Source: Branchinecta lynchi (taxonomy: Eukaryota; Arthropoda; Branchiopoda; Anostraca; Branchinectidae). Taken from it: a stretch of 64,000 nt of DNA. Below are positions 1 to 12,205 of this stretch, piece after piece. Where the stretch lies: positions 8,439,501 through 8,503,500 of the forward strand of contig JAKZAP010000017.1 in assembly GCA_023053575.1 (NCBI GenBank). The letters are read 5' to 3'. The translations under genes were made by a program, and so were the position numbers. Position 1 is the stretch's first letter; each line of letters opens with the position of its first letter. The notes beneath the pieces are model-generated. The model was given only the letters and a program-made list of their open reading frames with translations. It was not told the DNA's origin and made no database searches.

Positions 1-148
1 CGGCCTAAGGTCCACACTTTCCGTAAAAACCGCACAGGTTAGACCCTTCTCAGTTACCAGGAATAAAATGAAATCGGAGTCATAGGAAAAAAAAAAAAAA
101 AAAAAAAAAAACGAGGACAAAACCAAAGTGTTGCTCTCGCAACACAAT
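1..148 (+). repeat. 3' end of family C element (cut by window start)
   Basis: Nearly identical to 5150-5298: the same lead-in (starting CGGCCTAAGGTCCACACTTT), an A-run at about 89-110, then the palindromic end GTGTTGCTCTCGCAACAC. It is the last part of a family C element whose body lies left of the window. Confidence 0.7.
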
Positions 149-904
149 GAAAAACTAGAAACAAACAACTCGAGTGCTCATTGCACAAAATTTCGAAAAG
201 AAACAATCACTGTTCGTGACGTAGATCCCATCCACCCTCGCTACTGACTTGGACTGCTAATCCATATTTTGTATCCTTATTTATTTATTTATTTAACTTC
301 GACTACGGCTTCTAGAGCCATTACACATACAACACATAAAAACAACAACAAAATACATTTAAGATTGCGAGCCTTCTACGCAACACGTGTAAAGTTCGCG
401 GTTCCAGACTAACCACACAGGCAACGTCAGTCTCATATGGGGTTTGTAAACTTACCAAGATTTACAAATAATATGGAAGATATACTCCGGAAAGAATCCC
501 ACCAAAGAATATGGAAGATAACAGCTCTTAGGCAACTTAAGTAGATGGCAGTAACTTCAGTAACCCCCCGCCCCGTTCCCTGTGGATGTCTCCCTCCCCC
601 CATCGTCTTTACTGACGTGGATTGTCTAATCCAGATTTTGTATCCTGATTGTGTTCTTGTGTTTGCAAAGTTGTCAAGGGCCACAAATACTAAAACAAAA
701 TCTTTTCTGTTCTCTTTAGTACGATAAAAGACCAGCTGCGAGGCGCCCTCTCCTTTAGTCCCCAGTGGTTTTCTCCCCTATGTATATGGAATTGGACCGT
801 CCAATCCAGATTTGTACCCAGATTCTTTTCCTGTATTTGGAAACTGTTAAAGTCCGTATGGATCTTTCACTTATTTGTACTTTCGGCGTTAAAGGACCCC
901 TCGC
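149..904. other. no gene recognised
   Basis: Only short ORFs without recognisable content. A stretch near 165-225 is about 85% like 54580-54640, so part is dispersed repeat. A short (TTTA)n run lies near 280. Confidence 0.5.
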
Positions 905-1280
905 ACTACTTACTCTTCAACTTACGGTATTTTAAAATATTTGAATACTTTAAAACTATGCTGTGCTTTCAACAAACAACCCACGGTTTGGGCTGTTTTA
1001 ATCCTTTTCCGAGACCCGGTGACTTGTAGCGAAAACAGGGAGAAAATTTACATAACCGGTTTTTCTGATGGAGAAACTTCTCGTAGACAACCGTCGACAG
1101 CGTGATACACATTGGAGGTAGCAAAACACGGCAAGCGAGAAAATCAGCGTGGTTTTGTTAGAGGGGTTAGAATGTACCGTACGAAATTGGGGTCTCCGGG
1201 TTCAGAAATATACGGAGTTATTATGGAAGTAGGTTGCATTAGCATTATAGGTAAGACAGGTCCTTTAAGCATGGCTTGTC
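905..1280. repeat. dispersed repeat R1, copy 1
   Basis: Matches 53555-53890 almost throughout (for example ACATAACCGGTTTTTCTGAT in both). No coding content or terminal repeat recognised, so the class is unknown. Confidence 0.65.
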
Positions 1281-1604
1281 GCCTAAGTTGAAAGAAATCC
1301 TTCGATCTCCAGTGTGAAAATGTGGGTTACTCAGGATCTGTTCAGAGTTACCAGGCAGGGACGTTCGAAAATATTGTTGCCACCATTCAAGCCATGCTTT
1401 ACCGCCTTCTATAGGATTTCACTACAAATACCAACTCATTGGTGTTTTGTAGCTGAAACCTGGGTGGATTATGGTTAATTTATATTTTGTGTGTTGATGT
1501 AATTATAGCCCATAGTAGGCATATATGTAAATGCCTGCCATTTGGCCTGGACCCCTCTCTCTGCCAAATGGCTTTTTATGAAGTAAAAAAGGTAAGCTTA
1601 ACTA

Positions 1605-4600
1605 GACCTACGTTGCCCGGGCAACGTGAAGTGTTGCGGCAACCTTTGTCCGGCTTCGCCGGCTAAAGTGCTGCGAGAGCAACACTTTGGTTTTGTTTCT
1701 TCGCTGTCGGTTAAATGCTGAAATTGTCAACTTATCGAAGCTTTTAAAACGGTATGTTCCAAAAAGAATAATCACATAATCAAAAGCTGTTGTTTAGCGT
1801 TGTAAAACCAACAACAAAACAATATCGGAAGAAGGCTATCCGTAACGTTTCAGGATTAAAATACCATAGATGACACTATTAATTATTACAAAACTACCTT
1901 CTTGGTTTACATTACCGTATCGTTTGTACCCGTTGCGTAAACAGTTAATCCTAGGTTATAGCGATAGACCATCGATACAAACTTTCTTACTGTCATATTT
2001 ACAGAAATCGAATACAATGTGCACCAATTTTCAAAAATTTCTAGCCCCTCGTGAACCGATCTTACTTACAAGTCCCATGCATGTCTTACAATTGGGAACA
2101 AAATTGTTCTTACCATCGAATACACCTGAGACAAATAACAGGTATACCAGCTAGCAAAAGCTGCAAACTCCTCGTTGCCGAAGATGATTATGAGCTAACA
2201 GTCGACTGTTGCTTACAGTCGACTGTTGCTTACAAGTCCTTTACATGTCTCGCAACTGGTATCGCCTATTTTTGGTTTCAGTGTGTACCTTACTCCTGAA
2301 GTTGTCAACCCCTTGAAACTTTCAAACTGGTTTATCTCATGAAGGATTTTTGTTCAAAAGAATGGATGGCATATATTTTGATCAGCTCTTCAAGGGCTAT
2401 CGATTGCCATAACCACAACAAAAGCATATCGGAAAAAGGGACTAAATTGACTTTGCAGTCAGTTGAACTTTATCCTTTTCAATCGTAGACATCGTGACGG
2501 ATGAAAACTTGGAATAATATCCTATATAATCTAGTTGGTATTATAAAGCTATCCGTAACTTCTTAGGATTAAAATACCATAGATGACACTATTAATTATT
2601 ACGAAACTACCTTGTTTTACATTACAGTATCGTTTGTACCCGTTGCGTTAACAGTCAATCCTAGGTTACAGCGATAGACCAACGATACAAACTTTCTTAC
2701 CGTCAGATTTAGATAAATCGAATACAATGTGCCACAATTTGCACAAATTTCTAGCCCCTCGTGCACCGATTCTACTGACAAGTCCCTTTCCCGTGATAGA
2801 CATCAAGTTCACCGGATAAAAATAATGGGTACACCGACTAGCAAAAGTTGAAAACCTCTCATCGCTGAAGATTTGTGTAGCATAACAGCCGATTATTACT
2901 TACAAGTCCCTTGCATGTTTTACATTTGGGAACCAAATTGTTCATCAAATGACAGGTACGCCAACTAGCGAGAGCTGCAAACCCCTCATTGCCGAAGATG
3001 ATTATGAGCTAACAGTCGCCTGTCGCGTACAAGTCCCCTAAATTTCTCACAACTGGTATCGCCTATTTTTGGTTTCAGTGTGTACCTTACTACTGAAGTT
3101 GTCAACCCCTTGAAACTTTCAAACTGGTGTATCTCATAAAGGAATTTTTTTTACCAAAAAATGGATGTCATATACTTTGATCAGCTCATCAGCGGCTATC
3201 GATTGCCGTCGAAGTTGAACTTTATCCTTTTCAATCGTAGATATCGTGATGGATGAAAACTTGGAACAATATCTTATATAATCTAGTTGATATTATAAAG
3301 CCATCCGTAACTTTTCAGGATTAAAATACCATAGATGACACTATTAATTATTACAAAATTGCCTTATTGTTTTACATTACCGTATCGTTTGTACCCGTTG
3401 CGTAAACAGTTAATCCTAGGTTATAGCGATAGACCATCGATACAAACTTTCTTACTGTCATATTTACAGAAATCGAATACAATGTGCACCAATTTTCAAA
3501 AATTTCTAGCCCCTCGTGAACCGATTCTTACTTACAAGTCCGTCTCCCGTTATTGACATCAAATTCACGGGAAACAAATTATGGATACACCAGCTATCAA
3601 AAGTTGCAAGCCCCTCATCGCTGAAGATGATTATTGCATAAGCTTTTTAAACGGGATGTTCTAAAAAAATTAATCATATGATCAAAAGGTATTCTTCAGC
3701 GTTGTAAAAACAACAACAAAATAATATAGGAAGAAGGGACTAAATTAACTTTGCAGTCAGTTGTACTTTATCCTTTTCAATCGTAGACATCGTGACGGAT
3801 GAAAACTTGGAACAATATCTTATATAATCTATTTGGTAATAGAAACCTATCCGTAACTTTTCAGGATTAAAATACCATAGATGACACTACTAATTATTAT
3901 GAAACTACCTCATTGCTTTACATTTTCGTTTGTATCCGTTGTGTAAACAGTTAATCCTCGGTTACATTGATAGACCATCGACACAAACTTTCTTACCGTC
4001 AGATTTATAGAAATCGAATACAGTGTGCTCCCATTTGCAAAAATTCCTAGCCCCTCGTGAACCGATTCCTACTTACAAGTCCCTCTCCCGTGATATACAT
4101 TAAGATAACCGGAAACAAATAGTGGGTACTCCAGCTAGCAAAAGCTGCAAACCCATCATCGCAGAAGATGATTGTAGCATAACAGCCGATTATTACTTAC
4201 AAGTCCCTTGCATATCTTGCCATTAGGAACCAAATTGTTCTTACCATCGAATACACCGGAAACAAATAACAGGTATACCAACTAGCAAAAGCTGCAAACC
4301 CCTCATTACCGAAGATGATTATGGGCTAACAGTCGACTGTTGCTTAAAAGTCCCCTATATGTATCATAACTGGTATCGCCTATTTTTGGTTTCAATGTAC
4401 CTTACTATGAAGTTGTCAACCCCTTTGAAATTTTCAAACTGGTTTATCTCATGAAAGAATTTTTGTACCAAAAAATGGATGGCATATACTTTGATCAGCT
4501 CATCAATGGCTATCGATTGCCGTCGAAAAAAAAATTCTACCTGTCTTAGTTCAAAAGTTGACTTTTTTGCCGTAGGCCAACTTTCTAACGTCACGACTTA

Positions 4601-5300
4601 GAAAGGAGCAAAGGATAAGCTCTAGTTTATTTAGCAATGAGAGAACTTTTAAAGTTTAAGAGGCTCATCTGATACCGTTACTCTACCACAAACCAAAGTG
4701 CAAAAAAAAAAAATTATAAACTCAGCTGAAATCGTCGCAGACATGGACAGAAACAATAGATGGCAGCACTTTCGGACCCGTGGGAAAAAGCCACTTTTTT
4801 GTCTCTGTAGATTTTTCTATTCATCACTCAAAGAAGATATGTTGGCTGTGGGGCCGGGTAACTGCCGCATATATTTAACACTTATAGATTTTAGTCCATC
4901 TTCAATTTGAAACTGGTGCCTGCCTGCTTGCGTGCTAGAACGGAGCTTTCCACTGGAAAGCAGAAACATCTTTTGATGAAACGAAAGGTTCGCTACACAA
5001 CTTCAGATAGTCCTCTCTGACATAGGCTATACAACTCCACTTCACTTCGCAAACCGTAGGCTCTGGCTCGATGACAAGCAACAACCATCCTTATTGGCCC
5101 CAGGCAAGAGTTCTACGGAGCTTTCCAAAATGTAATGTCATATTCATCAATCCGGCCTAAGTCCACACTTTCCGTAAAAACCGCACATGTTAGACCCTTC
5201 TCAGTTACCAGGAATAAAATGAAATCGGAGTCATAGGAAAAAAAAAAAAAAAAAAAAAAAAAAACGAGGACAAAACCAAAGTGTTGCTCTCGCAACACAA
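1605..5300 (+). mobile_element. family C non-autonomous element, 3.7 kb
   Basis: Starts at a palindromic cluster (CGTTGCCCGGGCAACG, then GTGTTGCGGCAAC) and ends at GTGTTGCTCTCGCAACAC. A 29-bp inverted repeat (1668-1696 against 5270-5298, one mismatch) is itself palindromic. The interior is built of diverged direct repeats; the anchor TAAAATACCATAGATGACAC recurs near 1855, 2568, 3322 and 3868, spaced about 540-750 bp. An A-run of about 25 lies near the 3' end. No transposase ORF, so non-autonomous. Class uncertain: DNA transposon with inverted repeats, or a Helitron-like composite. Confidence 0.6.
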
Positions 5301-6049
5301 TAATCAACAGAACTTGAACTTGAAAAACTCGAGTGGAGGCGCCTGTAGTCAAACACTTGTCATTTTGCTGAGCGATGTTGTATTCGCGGTCCCACCGTGA
5401 CATTCGTTGCATGTGTATTGGTTACCCCCGCCCCCCCCCCCTTCTATTTCGGAAAAATGGTTGCCGGGAAAAGAAGGAAGATTCCAAAGTATTAGGGAAC
5501 ACCGATCTCCGATCTGTTACCGGAATACCTTTGGTTGTCGGATCTGAATTATTAAAATTCTTATATTCTTACTGTTTTTAACAGGTCCGAGTCCCAGTCT
5601 ATTTAAGTTATTTGGCTTTTCTTTTGTCTTAACCTGCCGTAAAATAAGGGTTTTCTGGTTGTCAACTTTATTTTCATAATCATTGTCGTTTTGTGAGTCG
5701 TGGTGAGAACTTAAAGCTCCAGTGAGAATGAGGTGATTCTATGTGAAACTTCAATTTTTTTTGTTTAGTTAAAAATGTTAACGAATAATTTGAATAAAGT
5801 TGAACAACACAGTAACAAAATACCAAATTTTGCAGATATCTATTACTCACATCGACAGGAAACTCGAATGCCTGACTTCATACCGAATGAATTATTAATA
5901 TAATCCAAGTCTATTTCCTTCGTATATGTTTTTATCCGTATATTTTTCGTATATAGATTTACATTATCCTTTCTTTCATCTAGCTTTATCATCTTTGTAG
6001 CATGTAATCCACTCTTAGCCTTTTCTTATTCATTCCTCTCGAGCAGCCA
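5301..6049. other. no gene recognised
   Basis: A-T rich sequence with a C-run near 5430; no supported ORF, RNA or repeat boundary seen. Confidence 0.4.
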
Positions 6050-6780
6050 ATAGAAACGGCGCCCCGGGAAGAAGCTATTTCCAATAAGAGAGTCTCCCCA
6101 TGATTTAAGAGATCCCCGGAAAAAGCGTTTCCCGTGACGAATCAGTCAAGTAGCTGATTCCGGTAAAGTGGATGTCGAAGCAATTTATGGTTTCGTAATA
6201 AGTATGGCAGCCACTAGTTACGAAATAAAGCTTGACTCTTGACTCTTGATGGCCGTTTACGAAGGGAAAAGATTGGGTACACTAAGGCTTGGAATTTCGA
6301 TGCGAAATTCGCATCGCGCTCTTTTTGTGCTTGTTGTTTCGGAATAACTATTGAAGCCAGTAGTTACTAAATACATGCCTGTCTCTGGTAACCGTTTTCG
6401 GGCAGAAAAGATTGGGCATAGTCTCATCAGCTTGGTTTCTACAGCAAATCCCGAGTGTCTCGGTCCGACCAGGTTTAGCCGAATCCGGAAAATCGGTTGC
6501 CGTTCTATATTAATAGCATTGAGCCAAACCGAATTTCACATCGGACTCTTTGGTAACGCAGCCGAGTGAGTATCTCTAAATAAATGTATCGTCTCTGTTT
6601 CTTCGGGTAACCTAATTGCATCCATTCACCGGCAGATATTGGGAGAAGGTTTGTGTTTAGGTTCTTGGTGTTAGCCAGAATGGATTTATAAGGTTTCGCC
6701 TACAAGTGTTGCAGCCAGTAGTAACGGCATAGCCGTGCCTGTGATAATTGTTTTTGGACCCGAAAATTGGCCGAATCCAG
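6050..6780. repeat. two diverged tandem modules
   Basis: Phrases resembling GCAGCCAGTAGTTACG, then TGCCTGT..GGTAAC and AAAGATTGGG, recur near 6200, 6355 and 6715. This gives a diverged tandem structure like the H1/H2 elements. No coding potential recognised. Confidence 0.4.
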
Positions 6781-6787
6781 AAAGTTG

Positions 6788-6838
6788 GTCTCTCTCTCTC
6801 TTTGTCTCTCTCTCTCTCTATATATATATATAGATATA
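6788..6838. repeat. (TC)n/(TA)n microsatellite
   Basis: Run of CT dinucleotides followed directly by TA dinucleotides. Confidence 0.9.
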
Positions 6839-7001
6839 TGAAACTGTTAGAGTGTCCGAAGATAGGAAAGTTTTTAAAAGAGCTCTAAAAAGATTTATGT
6901 TATCTAGCAATTATATTTCTTCTGTCTGATTTTTGATTCATTTTTGTTTGTGCTCGGAGGAAGATCAGACCCATGTCGCAAACCTTTTTTATTTTAAATA
7001 T

Positions 7002-7245
7002 TCTTTGAGCCCAAGTGACTTTTAAACATTTATTCAAACAATGTTTACAACGGCTAATTCAGCTACGATTCTTCATCAGCGATATTTCGGCCCTTCTTGG
7101 CAAGGGTCCTCGTCAGGCTGTCAATCCTCTTGTTCAACTTTGGGGAAGGAAACAAACCTGTAATAAATAACTGAAGCTTCTACCGACTATAAGTATCTTA
7201 TTAATGTAAATTATCTTCAAATACGACTAAAATGAAAAAAAAAAC
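7002..7245 (-). mobile_element. solo PLE pseudo-LTR fragment
   Basis: Diverged copy of the PLE pseudo-LTR seen at 23811-24005, in minus orientation. It ends at the same 3' terminus (AATATTTA on the minus strand) as the large complex at 31210 and the piece at 52.77 kb. No reverse transcriptase sequence is attached. Confidence 0.85.
7077..7120 (-). ncRNA. hammerhead ribozyme in solo pseudo-LTR
   Basis: Minus strand keeps the full core: CAGC, CTGACGA, a stem II hairpin, GAAA, the ATAT stem III palindrome, C at the cleavage position, and GCTG closing stem I. Confidence 0.75.
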
Positions 7246-7267
7246 AAGTTAATTAACAAATTAAATC

Positions 7268-7690
7268 TCAGGAACCTACTGGAATTTTGCTCAGGACATA
7301 TACCGAAATCTTGCTCAAGGAATCTATCGGAACTTGTCTTAGAGAATTTACTGAAGGCTGGATCAGGGGATCTACCGGACTTTGCCCCGCGGGATCTACT
7401 AGAATTTTGGAATCGATTGGCATTTTTCTCAAAGAATCTAGCGGAGTTCTGCTCAGAGAATCTACCGGAATTTTGCTCAGGGAATCTACCGGGATTTTGC
7501 TCATTTGCTCGGGGAATCTACCTAAGTCGTTCTCAAGGAATCTACCGAAGTCTTTCTCAAGGAATCTATCGGAACTTGTCTATTTACTAGAGGCTGGATC
7601 AGGGAATCTATCGGACTTTGCTCCGCGGAATCAACAAGAATTTGGCTCAGGGAATCTACCGAAATTTTGTTGCTTACCGGATAAGAACAG
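7268..7690. repeat. 24-bp minisatellite
   Basis: About 17 diverged units of roughly 24 bp resembling GGAATCTACCGGAATTTTGC plus four bases, with signs of a higher-order duplication (GAGGCTGGATCAGG-type unit twice). Because 24 is a multiple of 3, long frames stay open on both strands: ESTGILLR-like octapeptides on plus, SKIPVDSL-like on minus. I read these as by-products of the repeat rather than a gene. It directly abuts the solo PLE pseudo-LTR. Confidence 0.8.
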
Positions 7691-8271
7691 ACTGACAGCT
7701 TACCAGGATGACCCCAGCACACAATTTACCAGAGTGATTCTTGCAGACAGACAACATAGCGTATCGGAACATTCATAGGGTGATTCGGGTAATCTCGTAA
7801 GTTTCTATAGCTTTCAAGAATTAGGCAACCTACTGTAATCCATCATTTCCAACTACAAATACTGTTCCAGGAATAGTTTCACGGTACCGTCTACTCCAGT
7901 TTCGACAGCTTTCAGGTGATTAGTTCAAGGACGAGATAGCCTTGTTCCGACATGATCTCAAAAGTCGCCAGAAGAGCCTCGAAACAAGCAAAAAGAAAAT
8001 ATTCGAAATTTTTCGTGAATTGAAAGATGTCTTCTTAAGTATGGAAAGCTTTCAAGCTGGCCAAGACAACCCCTGTTACATGCAAAAGGGAAAAGACCTT
8101 TTAGCAAGATGAGTGTTGGTTAAGGTCACTTCGCGTTCAACATTGACTGACCAACATCTGTTACTAATCGCATTTGAAACCGATCTAACAAAGCTGACAA
8201 TCTTAAAGTTTAACCGAATAGGCCTAAGGTCCGACACGTCCAGTAATAACTTATTCACTTAAATATCCTGA
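7691..8271. other. no gene recognised
   Basis: No supported feature. GGCCTAAGGTCC at 8221 is shared with the 3' part of family C, so some of this is probably old repeat. Confidence 0.4.
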
Positions 8272-10470
8272 ACAAGAGATACGAGCTCATATGGCACTTG
8301 TACGAGTAGGCTGTACAAGAAAGTAGATGAGAACGTCACAAAATACACCCACCATCCAAAAATGCGGTTCGGAAATAGAAATAGGATATTTAGTTTCACT
8401 CATTTCTGAGCAGTTCCGGCATCGTCTCGATTGTCTGTAGCAAATGCACATGACTGTTCAAACTTTCATCCCAATAAATCCATTTGTTTGATCCCTCGAC
8501 GTGCTACGCGATTTCCGGTACTCACTCTATCTCCACCTACCGTGGCCGAATCTGGTTCGGAATAAAAAAAAATCGACCACCTAAAGCATCTTCTTTTTTA
8601 CCATCTATAAAGTTTCACTAGAATCTGAGCATTTTTGGAAAGTTCCAGTACCCCCCCCCCCTCCCACCAACGTTGTCGGAGTCGGTTCGGGCCCAATCTC
8701 TTAATTCCCTGTTCCTGTCCATCAAGTTTTACTGAAATTGGAGCATAGCCTATCTGCAATTTTCCAGTACCCCCCCCGCCCCCTACCTTGGCCGATTCCG
8801 GCCCGGACGCCAAATAAGAAATCTAGGCCGCATAAACTCGGCACTGTCGAATTTGCATGTCATTCGGTCCATCCGTTTGGTTTTTGTGCATGTCAAAAGT
8901 CCCCCCACCCCCAATTCCCCTAATCGTGGTCGCATATGCTTCGAACGCATGTTTTACCTGTCGAGGCCATCTAGGAACGGAAGTTTCCAGGGGTATGTTG
9001 TGTCAGGTTTTTAAGTCAAGATAATTCGGGTCGCTAATATGCCTGCAAAGTTTCGTTGTCGTTTTACATCTGGAACTATTCTAACTCACGACTACCGGAA
9101 TTCCAGGAAACCCCCTCCAACTCCCCCACAGAGCCCCGAAACCATCTGGCTCTGTCAATTTCATCTAGGCCTAATGCTTGTTCCATCCATGAAGTTTCGT
9201 CCCAATCCCTCTGCTTTTAGAGTTTCTTGAGTTTTCCATCCCCCCCCCCCATCCCCACAGGTATCAGACCCGACCCGGACGTGACACTGAACGTCCGAGG
9301 TGATAGCTCACCAGACAAGTTTCATTCAAATCCGATCACCCGTTCAAAAGTTATGCACGCCACTAGATTCCGAACTCCCCATCCACCCACTCCCCCCACG
9401 ATCGTCGGGTAGGGGAAACGGCTAATCTCAAGTCAATCTGTTTGGATCCCTGACATACCTGCAAAGTTTCATCGACCTAGGACATCAGGAAGTATACCGA
9501 ACTCGCGGGATCGCTAGAAATCTGGACCCCCACCCCAACTCCCCCACAGTGCCCTGATCCGGTCCGGTTATGTCAATGACGTGTCTAGGACTTGTTGTTT
9601 TTCCCACCAAGTTTCATCCCGATCCCTCCACTCTAAGCGTTTCTCAAAATTTCCGGTTCCCTCCTCCAACTCCCCCCAGTGTCATCGGATCCGGCCCGGA
9701 TTTAAAGTGAGATGTCTGAGACACGAGGTCATCCTAAATATCAACTTTCATCAAGATCCGATCACCCGTTCGCAAGCTAAAAATTCCTCAAATTTTGGCT
9801 TCACCCTCCCTCCACTCCCCCCCCCCAGATGGTCGAATCGGAGAATTGACGATTTCCTATTTAATATGGTCGGGTCCCAGACATGCCTGTCAATTTCCAT
9901 CATCCCAGCACATCAGGAAGCACGGAACTCGCGGGATCACTACAAATTCGGACTTCTCCCCCCCCCCCCCCAACTCTCCCAAAGTAAGCGGATCCGTTCC
10001 GGTTATATCAGTCACGTATCTAGGACTTTTGCTTGTACTTTCCACCAAGTTTCATCCGGATCCCTCCACTCTTAAGTGTTTTCCAAGATTTCCGGTTTCC
10101 CCCTCCAACTCCCCCCAATGTCACCGGATCCGGTCTGGATTTAAAATGGAGGGTCTGAGACACGAAGTCCTTCCACATATCAAGTTTCATTAAGATCCGA
10201 TCACCCGTTCGTAAGCTAAAAATATCTCATTTTTCCTATTTTTTCCGGATTCCCCCTCCCTCCACTCCCCTCCAGATGGTCGGATCGGGGAAGCGACCAT
10301 TTCTAGTTTAATCTGGTCCAGTTCCTGATATGCCTGCCAAGTTTCATCGTCCTAGCTTATGTGGAAGTGCCCGAACTAGCAAAACCGGGACCGACAGACC
10401 GACAGACCGACTGACGGACAGAAATTACAATCGCTATATGGCACTTGAGTAAGCTCAAGTGCCATAAAAA
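8272..10470 (+). mobile_element. H1 family composite element (DINE-1/pearl-like), 2.2 kb
   Basis: 5' end ACAAGAG..GAGCTCATATGGCACTTG matches copies at 35501 and 58796. The body consists of modules of about 430 bp; the phrase resembling ATGCCTGCAAAGTTTCATCG recurs near 9039, 9461, 9892 and 10329, and C-rich blocks of 8-13 C recur. It ends in a GACC/GACA tetranucleotide run (10389-10420) and a 13-bp hairpin. Unique ends, central tandem modules, a tetranucleotide run and a 3' hairpin are the plan of HINE/DINE-1/pearl elements, non-autonomous relatives of Helentrons. The ORFs inside are by-products of the C-rich modules. Confidence 0.55.
10437..10466 (+). other. 3' terminal hairpin of H1 element
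   Basis: Perfect inverted repeat: TATGGCACTTGAG, loop TAAG, then CTCAAGTGCCATA. The same arm recurs at the end of the H1 copy at 36195-36225, so it is a conserved element end. Confidence 0.85.
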
Positions 10471-11111
10471 CCGATAAAAATGCGTTACTTCGTTTCTCCG
10501 TTATCCAAGGATAGTCGATTTCATAGAGTGAACTTATTCTTTCGGATTTGTCATACCTCTATGTGTTTGTCCCTCTACGCTTGAAATATTCACCAACTAG
10601 CAATGTAAGCCATTGCCGAAAAATCAAATAAAATATCAGATTCATTGCAAGACATGTCCTAAAATCGCATTCTTATTTGATAGTGCAAAACGGATCCGTC
10701 AGCTGAATTTTATTAGAGCTATATTTCGGCCCTTCTTGGCAAAGGTCGTCTTCTGGCTCAAACCCACTCAAGTCGGAAAAATTAGCTTGTGGGAAAACCA
10801 ACAAGTTCGTTTCCCACAAGTTTTGTTTTCCCATAAGTTCTTTTTTCCAACCTGAGCACAATCAAATATGATTCCAGTCAGCTTGTGCTGAAGGAATATT
10901 TAAAATCATTTCCCTACTTTTCTACAGGGGTAACTTTTCCGACGTCACATCCACAGCCCTGGAAAGGCATGCCTTTGTTTAAATTCAAATTCTCCGCGTC
11001 TGTATGAATTTTGGTTTGCCATGCAAGCAGCGCACGCTCTGAAGGTTATTACGAAAACTACAAAATCCCTCAGATGTGTTCAAAATATTTCAGTATTCAA
11101 ACATCAGAATG
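10471..11111. other. unassigned, with decayed hammerhead/PLE remnant
   Basis: Positions 10717-10760 retain the PLE phrase ATATTTCGGCCCTTCTTGGC on plus (minus-oriented pseudo-LTR), but the CTGACGA core is lost, so this ribozyme should be dead. Nothing else recognised. Confidence 0.5.
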
Positions 11112-12010
11112 AACAAGATCAAAGGTTTCGATGGGATCCCGAAAATCTAACATCTGATTAAACAATTGGGTCATGTCTTCGCCGTTCAGTCTTCGTCAGA
11201 TTCCTTGAATATTTTTACTGTTAAAATAAAGTTCAAAAATGGATTCAGCGTGTCTCCTTGCCACGATACCGAATCTCTGACCGATTTCAGAAACAACTTT
11301 GAGCTTCAACCAAATTTCCAGCTTCGGCCGAATTCGTGATGAACAATTTGTCCACCAAGAAAACTAAGTTTAAATATGGATTCCTTACCCCCAATGAATA
11401 TCTTATTAGCTTATAAAACATACAAATTTTTACCGTAAATTCGATACCCTCCTCTGCCTCTAAAGATAGGACTAAAGGACCCATCTACGAACTTGAGCTG
11501 TACTTTACCAGTAAATCCTCATTGAACAACATATTTCCTCGTTTGAACATTATATATCAACCCCTTCGACCTTCGATTACACTAGATCTCTCCGACGTCC
11601 ATAGAATAAACAAATGAATGTCCTCATCCAACGCGCAGAGCTATGCAGGTTTGAAAATAAAGAAGTAGGGACGGCAACCGAAAATTGGTCGACAAATTTT
11701 GTGTCCGGTTTTTTGCCGGATTCGCGGTGAACTACTTGTCAGGCAAGAAAATAACTTTCGTATTCGGATTCATCCCTAAATCAACTATCTAAATAGCTTT
11801 TAAAAAATATTTTGTTTTTTACCTAATTTGAAACCCCCTCCCCGACTCCTAACATAGGCTACAGAGCCCAGCTACGAACTTGACCTTACCATTAACCCAA
11901 AGAATGTTTCATCCAAATATCTCATTCCCTTCGATAGTTATCGTGCTTACAGACGGACAACTTTTGAGATGTCGTAGGTATCCCTCTACTTACGTTTTAG
12001 GATCCCAAAA
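11112..12010 (+). mobile_element. H2 family composite element
   Basis: Starts AAAGGTTTCGATGGGATCCC and ends ACTTACGTTTTAGGATCCCA, with a diverged CCGGATTC..GGTGAACTACTTGTC module inside and an ACGG motif near 11953. Matches 47178-48290 and, inverted, 13998-15115. No protein is encoded. Confidence 0.6.
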
Positions 12011-12205
12011 ATAAGCTGCCTCTTCAGTAAAACTTTACTGAGCCTATTTTGTGTTGTTCATAACACGTAATTAGTGATTCTAAATTAGTGAACCTTTATG
12101 GAAAATATTTGTTGGATATTTTGCGATTATTTTATATTTCTTCATCTTCTTTTTACTGCACTTACGCCCTTGGGCAGTGCGTCATAAATTCATTCATTCA
12201 ATAGA
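12011..12205 (+). repeat. LINE 3' tail (probable)
   Basis: Ends in GGGCAGTGCGTCATAAATTC followed by ATTC repeats, matching the end of 56377-56680 (CTGCCCGTAATAAATTCATT). A recurring 3' end with a short simple-repeat tail is typical of CR1/L2-type LINEs. Confidence 0.4.

Noticed and set aside
1668..5298. CRISPR-like array from regularly repeated phrases in family C.
   Set aside because: The repeats are long, diverged and unevenly spaced within an obvious eukaryotic element; no short identical repeats with unique spacers.
9581..10193. ORFs of 164 and 132 residues in the H1 element.
   Set aside because: They repeat with the 430-bp modules, are Pro/Ser rich from C-runs, and match nothing known.
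10717..10760. Functional hammerhead at 10.7 kb (and at 40.43 kb).
   Set aside because: The stem II hairpin is recognisable but the CTGACGA core is lost at both sites.
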